A stretch of 64,000 nucleotides of DNA, from contig CM049316.1 in NCBI GenBank assembly GCA_026874595.1, positions 58,473,676 to 58,537,675 of the forward strand, given 5' to 3'. Under the pieces are notes generated by a model that saw only the letters and a program-made list of their open reading frames with translations, had not been told where the DNA came from and searched no databases. Made by a program: the position numbers and the translations under genes. Positions within the stretch are counted from its first letter, which is position 1, and the number at the start of each line of letters is the position of its first letter. This document shows positions 1 to 10,916 of this stretch, piece after piece. Source of the DNA: Sipunculus nudus. Lineage: Eukaryota > Annelida > Sipuncula > Golfingiida > Sipunculidae.

Positions 1-1090
1 CGTAGTTTGTATCTGTATGACAGATTAAAGTTGTCGTCATTAAGTCGTACTTCACCTAAAAATTCCACACGCAGACCTCGACTTTTACTGGTTTTGCAAT
101 CAGAATCCATATAAAAATTTTAGGGTCGCACAGTAAATCTAGGGTCGGTCGGGTAACCGGAAACAAAGACCTTTTTTTTACGCCTAAGTGAAAGAAGGCG
201 GTGTTCATTAACCTTTACATTCAAAACCAGTGTTTTCAAATCATAACCCCCACCACGGAGGTTATGTTTAACCAGCTTTGGATTGTTTGTCTGTTTTCTG
301 TCTTTTTGTCTTTCAGCAACATTACTCAAAAAGTTATTTACGGACTTTGATGACATTTTCAGGATAGCTTGACAATCACACGAGGCAGAATTGTCCTATA
401 ACGTTCAGTTATTTTCATGCTGTGTTTATCACACGTTTCTGACAATGCTATATGGCAGTTATGAGGTCGCACTCTGAGTACTTTTCTGGGTTTAGATTTT
501 TTCTGGGTATAAAGTCCCTTAAATTGCGGATCTTGGGGGAGGGGGGGGGGGTTAAACCCTCTAACCTTTACTGTGAGAAACCACCTTTCCTGCAGTGATT
601 TATCGGAATTTTAAGGCTAAATAACATTCGTGGAATTAGGGCCTTTTCCGCTTCTTTCCAAGCCTCTGTACATTTATGTGCTGGTCATTATGTCACATCT
701 CATTCAGTATAACATAGTCTATGTCATATGTTAAATAATATTTGAAATAAAATCACAACACTATATATCACTTTACCATTTTGTTTATAGAGAGTAAATG
801 CATGAAGTGAAATTTTCACAAAATATTTGCTGGTCCCAGTCAGTTTATTCTTTAAGTTTATTAAGTAAAAAGAAACGCATGTCATCATGTGAACTGCTGG
901 GTAAACTGAATATAGTTTTGAATGTTATTGTATCTGCCTACACAGAGTTTTGCGGATACTATGTTTTTTGCGCGAGGTTCCGCCGCCGCTGCCGCGTTCG
1001 TTTCCGGAGAACTCCTCTGAGACCTTTGGACCGATTTTTCCGAAACCCGGCATAATTGTTTCCTCACCTATGCAGTTGTGCGTAACAAAG
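1..1090. other. No gene recognised
   Basis: AT-rich sequence with a short poly-G run near 540-550. Only short chance open frames are present, with no domain, splice pair or repeat structure that I can support. Confidence 0.5.
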
Positions 1091-1805
1091 ATAGGTGGCG
1101 CCACCTGTAATCCTTTCTGTGAAGTACGAATCTGGGTGTCGTTTAGTTAACAGCCCATATCTCGGGAGTGGCTCAATGTATTGAGCTGAAATTTTGCATG
1201 TCCATAGACCTTGGATCTCTTCTCTTATCTACAATACTTTTTTGTGAAGCGTCCATCTTTGCATTTGTCATCTGTTCGTCTTAGTGGTTGTTCAATGTAT
1301 TTGGTTGAAATTGTGCATGTTCATAGATCCTTGACGACTCTATCTCGTAAACAAGACTGGTAACGCCATCTGCAATCGTTTTCGCGTGGCGTCCATCCGT
1401 ACATTTGCTTTGGGTGAAATTTGCTCATATCTCAGGAGTGGTATTGGTCTAAAGTTGGAATGTCCATCGATCTTGGAGTTTACTCGTAAACCAGACAGTT
1501 GGCGCCACCTATCTTCCCGTTTTCGTACAATAAATTAAAGCCCATGTCTAAGGAGTAGTTGCCGTATTGGCCTGAAATTTTGCATGTCTAAAGATCTTGA
1601 ATACTTTGCACGATCTCGTACTCAAGACTGCCTGCAGTCAATTTCGCTTGGCGTCCATCCGTCCGTTTGCTCTGGGTCCAAATTGCTCATACCTCAGCAT
1701 TGGTTCAATGTGTTGGTCTGTAATTTTTCATGTCAATCCATCTTGGAGTTTTCTTGTAAACCAGACATGTAGTCCCAATCGTCTTCCTGTTTTCGTAGAA
1801 TAAAT
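1091..1805. repeat. Degenerate tandem repeat array with GGCGCCACC boxes
   Basis: About four diverged units of roughly 170 bp. Recurring phrases are 'CATATCTC(G/A)GGAGTGG', 'TGAAATTTTGCATGTC', 'GTAAACCAGAC' and 'GGCGTCCATCCGT'. One perfect GGTGGCGCCACC palindrome lies at 1094-1105 and a partial one near 1500. The same palindrome marks the 54-57 kb array, so the two arrays probably belong to one repeat superfamily. Short open frames here are by-products of the repeats. Confidence 0.6.
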
Positions 1806-2119
1806 CTTTGCCCTTTCCTCACAGTTTTAGTGGACTTCATTCAGGAGTGGTAACATACAAATCAATGCATCCCTCACTCTGATTTCCGCGGATACACGTT
1901 GTCACTTGTCGACTACCCGTGTTGTAGTTATATTTTCTTATTAAAACAAGATAATCCCGGTGACTATGACTCCTCTTTGTTGTATTTTTATCAACTGTCA
2001 ACTTCTAAGTGAAACTCGGTTTCTTACCAAAAAATTATCAGCGATATTTTCATTTTTGTGATATTTTCTCTGTCTCGAATATCGTGAATTTGAAGCTCTC
2101 ACAAACATGGAATCATAGC

Positions 2120-2720
2120 GTTATATATTTATAAATTAATGTCCATGGGAGGCCCGACTTTGACTATAAATAGCAGTAAACACACGGGTTATATCAAGGG
2201 CAGTGTTTGGTTGTCGTTACTCTTACTAGCCTTAATGCCCGATATTTCGACCCATGACATCTGAGTTTTAGTGTGTACGCAAAATGGCAGCCCCCATGAG
2301 CGGTTTCGAGAAACTGGGATAAATACCTGTCAACGTTCGACAATTTAGGGCGCGGGAAGGGACACGAAAGTACTCCGAGGACAGTGTCAATGAGAGAATC
2401 TATCTGCAGAGAAAGTTTGGTGACAAGGGGAAGTGTATCTGCAAATTTCACAGCGGTATAACGCCTTCACGACCACGCCGAAATCCTTAAATAATATTAG
2501 GATTAAACCGTAGATCATATGCACTTACAGTATGCCGTCACGCCATCGATTCAGCGTTAAGAAAGTGCAAGGAAGTGGAGTGTGACATAGCATGTGCCTG
2601 ACATGAGCCGTCATTTACCGTGTTTTATACTATAGCTATATCCAGATCATATATTCGTGTATTTGAAATATACGTGTTGTTCACGAATGACTTAATTTCA
2701 TTAAAGGAATGTATGTTCAC
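2120..2720. repeat. Segmental duplication block, upstream of Ly6 gene A
   Basis: This block aligns by eye with 39240-39840. Shared strings include 'AAATGGCAGCCCC', 'GACAAGGGGAAGTGTATCTGC' in part, 'CGCCATCGAT' and 'CATGTGCCTGACATGAGCCG'. It is the 5' limit of the similarity I can follow between the two Ly6 loci. Short indels and substitutions show that the duplication is not very recent. Confidence 0.75.
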
Positions 2721-2847
2721 TATGCCTTATTCAATACATTTTAAATAAAAAATTATAAATACTGGTTACATGCAATGTTTATAAAAATGTTTCTGAAATG
2801 TACACACATGCACACCCTCACACACATATGTGTATATATATATATAT

Positions 2848-3587
2848 TGTTGCATGGACGTCACCCGGACATCGGAGGATGGCGCCACGAAGTGGTGTGG
2901 CCGCCCCCGTTTCCACGCTTATGGATCCACCCCGCTATCAGTGACTACTGACGCGCTTTGAGAAACATAAAAACTATTCTTGGACCATTCAGTACTGGTT
3001 TTGCAGTTCTGCCGGCGCTATCGTTTCTCTCAAGCAAAACCACAAACTTCTGCGGTTTCCACCCATTGTTGAAAACCTATAAAACGAACTCGCCTGCAGT
3101 ACGAGGCGGGACTATTGACTTTGAAACGCCACATTGCTGTTATCCCCGGGGACCGTGACCGTGGGCTCTTGGTCCCCAAGCCCACGGAATGCCATGAACC
3201 ACGCCATGAACTTTATTATTTTGGAAGAGGAGAGACTTTGAGAGACTTTATGTTTGTTTGGTGCCACATGGATTAATACAGGACTTCAGTTTTGTGTGTG
3301 CCCGAATTATGTGTTGATGATGGACTTCAGTTTCTCGTATACCGGATTCAGTTAAGTATTTCGTTACAGTTCGTTATTTAGAGACTCAGTTTTTCTTCAG
3401 AGACTTGGTTATGAATTACGTTATGTATTGACTATTATATTATTTGTGTACGATTGTAAATATTGTAATATAGTAATATAGTACTGTTTTTGCACCCATA
3501 TTTTGGTTACGTATTCATTTGAAGAGAACGTGTCTGAGCATATGTGTTACGGTTCGGCCTGAGTTGTTTGGTGTGAAAAGGGACCGT

Positions 3588-3591
<4 letters not shown>
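2848..3591 (+). mobile_element. Solo LTR of an LTR retrotransposon (744 bp)
   Basis: The segment starts TGTTGCATGG and ends GACCGTAACA, giving TGTT...AACA inverted termini, and sits inside an (AT)n tract with ATAT on both sides, consistent with a 4-bp target duplication. It is GC-richer than its surroundings and holds a TATA-like TATAAAA near 3078, as expected of an LTR promoter. No gag or pol sequence flanks it, so it is probably a solo LTR left by LTR-LTR recombination. The matching position upstream of gene B (39840-40010) lacks it. Family unknown; a Gypsy-type LTR would fit the length and termini. Orientation is inferred from the TATA box. Confidence 0.65.

Positions 3592-3632
<41 letters not shown>
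3592..3632. repeat. (AT)n microsatellite
   Basis: About 20 uninterrupted AT dinucleotides directly abutting the 3' end of the solo LTR. The LTR appears to have inserted into this microsatellite, since AT repeats also precede it at 2831-2847. Confidence 0.9.
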
Positions 3633-3638
<6 letters not shown>

Positions 3639-4055
3639 CGTTTCCCGTATTGTGGTTATATCTTAACCAAACCAGGAAGAATGTATCATTACAATCTGTT
3701 GTAGCTATTTACGGAGCGAAATATTTTTGATAATGTTGAGTTCGTAATGTTACGGTTAATACTTGGTGTCTGTTCTGACATTAAGCCCCTATTCTTCCTA
3801 AAGCTGAGAGCGGGCACGCACAAGCGCAAGATAAGTTGTCATATATGGAATACCAGTGCATGCGCTCATTTCAGGGGCTGCTTGCCGAAGTTGGTACACG
3901 TGGAGTAATTTAAATAGCAGGCTGGAGGTTTGTAAAGAACACATATATATAACTTATATTAAAAAATTCTAAATAAAAATATCAACGTAAGGTGCGCTGC
4001 TAACGGCAGTGAAACGTATGCACAGGCTAATCACAGCTGTTTAACCACCTCTGCA

Positions 4056-4088
4056 TGAACATGTGCTTTCAGGAGTTCCCGAGACAAA
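4056..4088 (+). promoter_or_regulatory. Conserved leader / possible 3' splice site before Ly6 A start codon
   Basis: In both Ly6 loci the start codon is preceded by 'TTTCAG' and a short A-rich leader (TGCTTTCAG then GAGTTCCCGAGACAAA here; TGTACTTTCAG then AAGTTGGCAAA at gene B). This could be an acceptor site, implying an upstream non-coding first exon. It could also simply be conserved 5' leader, because the pyrimidine tract is weak. Confidence 0.35.
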
Positions 4089-4134
4089 ATGTCGTCATCC
4101 ATGGTGTTCCTAGGACTACTTGCTTGTGTCACAG
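4089..4134 (+). CDS. Ly6 gene A exon 1 (signal peptide)
   Basis: The ATG opens a 46-nt coding segment ending ACAG before the donor GTAGGA, leaving phase 1. It encodes the hydrophobic leader. The matching exon of gene B has the same length and donor. Confidence 0.85.
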
Positions 4135-7100
4135 GTAGGAAAATGCATTACATCTATGCAACAAATTAAAAACATGTCAGTAGAAATACGACCAAAGAAT
4201 TCTGATATTTTAGGAAAGGTTTAGATATTAAGGTGTCTGGGCTGTTTATAGAATATTAGACTGATTTTCGTCTGTACAAAAATTATAAATATTCCGGTAT
4301 TTAGGTATAAAATATATTATTATAATTCAGAATAATATATATGATATAACAAAATTTAAAAAAATGTATATATTTATATTAAAGATATATCAAACTTATT
4401 ATGTAAAAGTTTAAAAGCTGATTGTACATTTTAACGGGAATTTTATTATAAAATTATTAAAATTTAATTTAAAATATAAAATATATTTCATAAGTTTCAT
4501 CTAGTGTCCTATAGGAAATGATATTTGAACCCAGTCAATTACATATAAAAATAGTTCTTTAATAATTGTACCGACATATGTTTTTTTCTCAAGTCATTAC
4601 GTTTAATTAGCTGTAATTCTTTATTAATATCATGACGTTTAATCGAGTAGGAACGTGTGACAATGGAAATGTGGATACAGGGAAAGTAACCTTAAACAGG
4701 GGCATGCTCTTTATTTTAAGATAAATACTGAATCAAACATGCCTTTTATTCTAGAATAATTACTTAGTAAGTTCTTTCTGTAATTTGTGACGAAGAGACT
4801 ATATATTGCGTATCGAGTCGCTTATATTGAAACACACCCCACGAATGGTTCGCCACTCATATTCCTGTTCGCCTTCGCGTTCGCTCTCGCGACCCGATTT
4901 ATTAAGGCAACGTTACTTCAAAGTTAACTGGACTTCTTCAAATGTTTAACAACAGTAAATGATCTCAATCCATCCACGCGTTTTCTCTTACCATAGTTCC
5001 AAGACAATAACTTTTTGTAAGAAAAGAAAAGAGGGCATGTAACAGCTCGGATGTAAGAACGGATTTCGGCGGAGAAAAATGCATTGTTTTGTCTAAGTCA
5101 CTCCTGCCTCGATATTGAAACATAGATAAACATGAACATGATTACAGTGAATTACTAACTCAAGCGGACCTAGATACACTGCAACAACAAAATTCCAAAT
5201 ATATATAAATAATATTCGCCTATTGTGGTCAGCGGGTAGAGCAAAGAACATGCACGGGTGATGGTGAATTCGAAACCCGGTCGAGAAGTGGAGGATTTTC
5301 AACGATCGGTTCGACCGAGGGGTTAGCGGTCTGAAGTCTTAATATGAAAGCTGTGCCCTCCAGAAGGGTATTACTTGCAAACGAGTAGGCATTTTGGGGG
5401 TAATCGGTGATATAACCTAGGAATATAGAGAAGTCACCCTCCCAAGGCCCACAGGTGCGGTTGATACCGGACCTAATCAACACATGGATAAAAAGAGAGG
5501 ACACCTGCATGTGCAACTGCCCTGTTATGTCTTGAACTGTCTAAAACGAAATAGAATTCTGTATGTATATACCATTGCTTGAATAACGGATTGAATACAT
5601 CATTCTAAAATGTATATAAAAAGTACATACAATATACCTAAATCAAAGCCAACATATATCAGGGATTCATAGAGTCTTGTATAGCTAATTATGACTTAGG
5701 AATAATATTTCAAAGAACTTCGTTAAATATATAGGAGCATCGAACTATATCAATTAGCTAAATAACCTTATCTTTATGTTTTTATTGCGTTTACACTTTA
5801 AATTAGGAAAGGCCATGCCCACAAAACTTGAAACAGTATTTCGCATAATATTAGGCCAAAAAAAAATAAAAGGTATGGTTCTCAGGCACCGCCCGCGTCA
5901 ATTTTAACCCCCCGCATCAAAATTTTTATTTTGATTTCCATCTTTCAAAAAGATAAAATAATACAATTTTGATACGATTTCCTTTTTTCATTAGTGCTCT
6001 TATCTGTTTAGCAAAAGAACCCTGTTATTGTCATGCTTTTTTCTGATCAAATGACATTTTTATCGAAATATACAAAAAAAGGTCAAAAATAAAATACCGC
6101 CCGCCCGCACTGATTTCTGAAAAAAAGTGCCTGATAACCATACCTTTTTATTTTTATGGCCTTATGTAAATATATTTTAAAGATTACTCTTGAGACTGGT
6201 TATTGTAACACCAAGTTATCAAATCGAGTTTTTCTCTGTGATAATTACAGTAGGCGCATTAAGAGTAACCGAAATATTAGCAACTCAAACCTAATAATAT
6301 ATAAATGCCTTAAAAAGATTTTCGGTGGCTACTGCTTATATGAGAAAGTTCTGCTTGATTACCTGAGCAGATTTCCATGTGCTCGATCATTGCCCTTTAT
6401 TGTTACTAATTACTTTCGGGCGGAATCGTTTGTTTTCGATCAAGAAATGATTTATTCTGAAATTAAATGATTCGAATTTTGTTCGCACAATGCACAATGC
6501 ATTCCAAAAGGAGCTAATCTGTGTATTCCAAAACTTTTTAATCAGAATAAAGACCAAAAAAAAAAAATCCAAAGACCAAAATTTACATGAGAAGGGGGGG
6601 GGACACAGACAGAAAAAGAGACAGAGAGTTTGTTGTTTGAGCCAGCATTGACCCGAAACATTTTATCTGCACATATTGGCATGCTGACTACACCAGACTG
6701 CTCGAGATTAATGTTTACTTTCTTACAGCCTGTGAATGGTCTCACTCTAAGGTTGTCAAAAAAACATTCAGCCGCTTCTTTTGTACTTACTGCGAACCAT
6801 AACCCTGAAATTAAGATTAGAAACAGGGCAGTTATTTTTAAACGGCAAAGAATTCTGATTTAGGTATGAAGTGACTTTAATTCTGTAAACGTATCCAAAG
6901 ATTGACCCTTTACCAATGGGTTGCCTAGGTGCACAGATGCACCAAAAAACAGTTTTGTGCACCCACTGTATCACTGCAAGGTGCACAGTGTGCACCTGAG
7001 GCTGGTCACTTTGGACAGATCAGCAGGACATACACATGCACATCTGACAATCCAGATGATCAAACAAGGACATATAAACACTAAAACATGACGTCACACT

Positions 7101-7416
7101 AGACACTATATATACCGGTATATAGGTCTAGTGATAGAGCTTTTCTTTAGATGGATATTGTTCAAGGTTCTATTCTGACCTGATCTAAAGACCCTTAGCA
7201 ATTTTTACTGCACTGAAATATGTGTATAAATTATAATATAGCTCTAATAAAAATAACTGTAATGACATTAATGTATTTGTTTACCTTGAAATTACTTAGT
7301 GCACCCAGTTGTTTAAGATGCAGTGCACAGGTGCACCTTATCATAAAAAAGTATTTCATACACTGATTACATGTATACAATTTTGAACATCAAAATTATA
7401 CACACCATTAAATATA

Positions 7417-7478
<62 letters not shown>

Positions 7479-10400
7479 ATAATTGTCCGAAGTGTGGCTT
7501 ATCTTCCTATGTTCTCAGGCGCTGCTGTGTCTGAAGAATTTCCCTGCGTAATATTTAATCAATCACATTGCACACACAAACAAACAAACATGACCAGTAT
7601 CGTCGGATGTTGTTCGAGGTGTCTGTCGATTAGCACTGCCGTACAATGTGCTTTGCAGCACAGATTTTTCCACCGCCCCTTGCTTATATTCATTCAGAAT
7701 GAAATTTTTTTCTTTATTGAAAGCAAAAATCAAGATTTTAAAATTTTACCCATTAAGAGGGCAGTAGAATAAATTGACAAAACAAGTCTTAAATTTATTG
7801 CTGCATGGAAATATTTGTAAAATTAGAAATATTGGTATTATTTAAATGTCGCTTTTCCTTAATGCATGAATTCAATATGCACAGTTTAAAAATTTAGTTT
7901 TAATGATATGAAAATATCATACGTAAACAAAAAATCTGCATTCTAATGAATGCAAGCCTCCGCCATGTGGTGGTTCCCTATCGTTTGATGCTCCTAAAAG
8001 TGTTTTGCATTCACTTATTCCTCCCTTATTTCCAGGTTCATTCATACATAAGTGACTGTACTTTGTGAATATATCCCATGATGACGTTCCTTAAAACCGC
8101 ATAATGTGCCGGATCCATAAAATATCTGATCGATTTTTCATTGTCCAATTTACGAAATTCCCTGATAAGTTCATAAGATTCCGTTCATGATTTCGTGAGT
8201 TATTTTGTGAACAAACCCACACATACACACACACACAAACAGGAATGTTGATGAATGCATAGCCTCCTAGCGGAGAAAACGAATGTCAATGTCATTAACA
8301 CATGCTCCATTTAAAAAATAAATAACAATGTTTCTGGTTTAAAATATGTATATACATTTTGAAGCCTACCATGAATATAAAACAACTTTAGACTGAACCC
8401 CGAAAACATTGGAAAGATAATGATCTATTATGCAAATATACATAACGGGCACTGTCGGTTATCAGCAATTATGAATTTAAAACAACTTTGGATTGAACCC
8501 AAAATTTAAAGTAAAAGATCTTTTTATCATATGAAATAAATGGTAAAGATATCATCTTTCATGCCAATATACATAATTTCGGTTATCAGTGAATCTAAAA
8601 AAAATCAGTACGCACAGGGACAATAAACCATGATATTAATATATTTCCTTTTAACTTTCAGGCCAGGTTAAGAGATGCTATGTTTGTTCCCATAACCGTC
8701 AGGATATCCCTGGGCTGAACATCCCTTCTACCCATCCGTCCTGTGAAGATCCCTTCAAACCGAATGGTGTGCCACACATTGAGTGTACTAAGGATTGTTA
8801 CGTGAGTAACTTTACTTCATTTATGTGTATAGTCCGTTCTGCTACCCGTGTCCGCATGTTTTTCCGGGATATTTTTTCACACCTGTGAAGCAGTGTAAAC
8901 CTTTCTTGTCTTAAAGTTGCAAGAGCTATTCCGCCGACTGCCAGCGTGAAAAATAAAGCCTTACCTTGCTTTGATTGTGTATGAGACAAATAATCCAAAG
9001 CATGACAAAACAGGTTACAGCGTTTACGATTTTTCAATCGTCAGTGACCTGATAATAAACAAGCCAAGGCACACTGATGACGTCAGTTAATTGAAGGGGA
9101 TGCGCGACCATAGACATACGCGACCGATCATTGTAACGTTTTTGTGACGTCACTGTTGTCTAACAAACACAGCACGTAGCCATATACATGGAAATCGTAC
9201 CATGGAGGAATTATACCGCATAGTAATGCCGTAAGACGCCATTCACGGTCCGTCAGCATAAATAACGCAACGTTGCAAAATAAATACTTTTACATGATAT
9301 AGTACTACTTTACACAAAATTTGCGGAATATCTGTTTATTTACATTAGGCCAAAGGGCATTTTTAAAATATTCTTAAAATAATTATCGCGAAAAAAAACA
9401 TGCGGACAAGGGTTTGGGATGGATTATAATTTTTATATTTTATGAAACTTATGTTGTAATTGCCTCCACCAGAAGGGTATGCGTTCATTTTGTTCCAGTG
9501 TGTGTGTGTGTAAATATACGTGTTGTTCACAAAAAAAAAACTCACGCAATCATAAATTGTATGTCATGACATTTTCAGGGCATTTAAGATGGGGATGGGC
9601 CAATGAAGAATTAGACTGCGGTCCGGGTATAAGCAAAAATGCGCAGTCATATATGCAGGACTGAACCTGATGAAACAGACCGAATAAGTGAATTCAATTA
9701 CTTGTAGGACACGTGGCTGTATTTATTTTCCCTATATAACATCTATAAAACACCTGAGGTTTGGGCCTCTTTTAAATAATTTTCAAAATAAATTCTGATA
9801 TTAAACTTTTTTTTACCTGAGAATTTGTTGTTTCTTCAGTCAAACTAGACCAAGAAAAAGGGGGCTTGTGTATCTCCTTTTTTAACCATCCTGGCCCGAA
9901 TGCAGTGAAGCCCAAAATACCCCACCAAGCAGTCCCAAACAAGCATTTGGACAACATCTCTTTGATTGGCCATAGATTTAAAAAAAAATGACCAATACTG
10001 TCAATTTTATTGGAAATTATGCTTAACATACTTAAAAATCAAACAATGCGGTGTTTTTGATGCTCCAGCACATGATGGCTAGAGCCAACCAGAGAAAGCC
10101 AGACCATTTACTACTCTCCTTCAGGTTCAGGGCTTGGTGACCCCAGGTCATGTAAACAAATAGGACCACGTGACCTTAAGATACACAATTTTTTTTGCCC
10201 CCTATTTACATGAAAGCAAACTATAATGGCATGAAAGCACTATCAGAATTCAAAGTTACAGGACCCTATCACTAAAAAATAATATTTCAGAGCCCTATAA
10301 CTATCCTATTATCTAGTGCGGTATACCTGACAGTGGCCACTGTGAAAAATCAAATATCATTCTGCAATTATTCTAAACTTATCTCACTTTTCTACATGTG

Positions 10401-10874
10401 AGGCACTATTTACTTAGTGCTAATATCTAATACCCCTGATATGTTATTAAAGACCAAAATTGTGTGGGAGACATATCTGATATGCTCTGATTATGTCAGA
10501 CTTAGAAAAAAAAGCATGATTTTCAATATAGTTTTGGTGTCTGGGTCCATCCAACCTGGACATTCAGGTTTATAATAAAATATGCTGAAAAGTACTCTGG
10601 AAGTACAGTGTCATGGATACCTGACTCTAAGAAATTGATGAAACAAGAGTCTGTAGTGAATATTGTTGCCTGATGACTGTCTTCATTTCCAATGCCCGCA
10701 TGCATGGTGTCTGGGCAAAACAGCAATTCTGAATTCAGTCACTGTTGATCTTCACCCAACATTTAGAAAATGAGTTTCTGGATCTGAAAATACATCAGAT
10801 TATTTCAAATTATTAATAAAAGATGAAAATATAATGATGTGTCAGTGTTATTACTGTTATAAGTATAACTTTAC

Positions 10875-10916
<42 letters not shown>

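Noticed and set aside
9772-10029. Identical 85-codon minus-strand open frames at 9772-10029 and 11863-12120
   Set aside because: They are identical because they lie in the 472-bp direct repeats, not because of coding constraint; no family was recognised.
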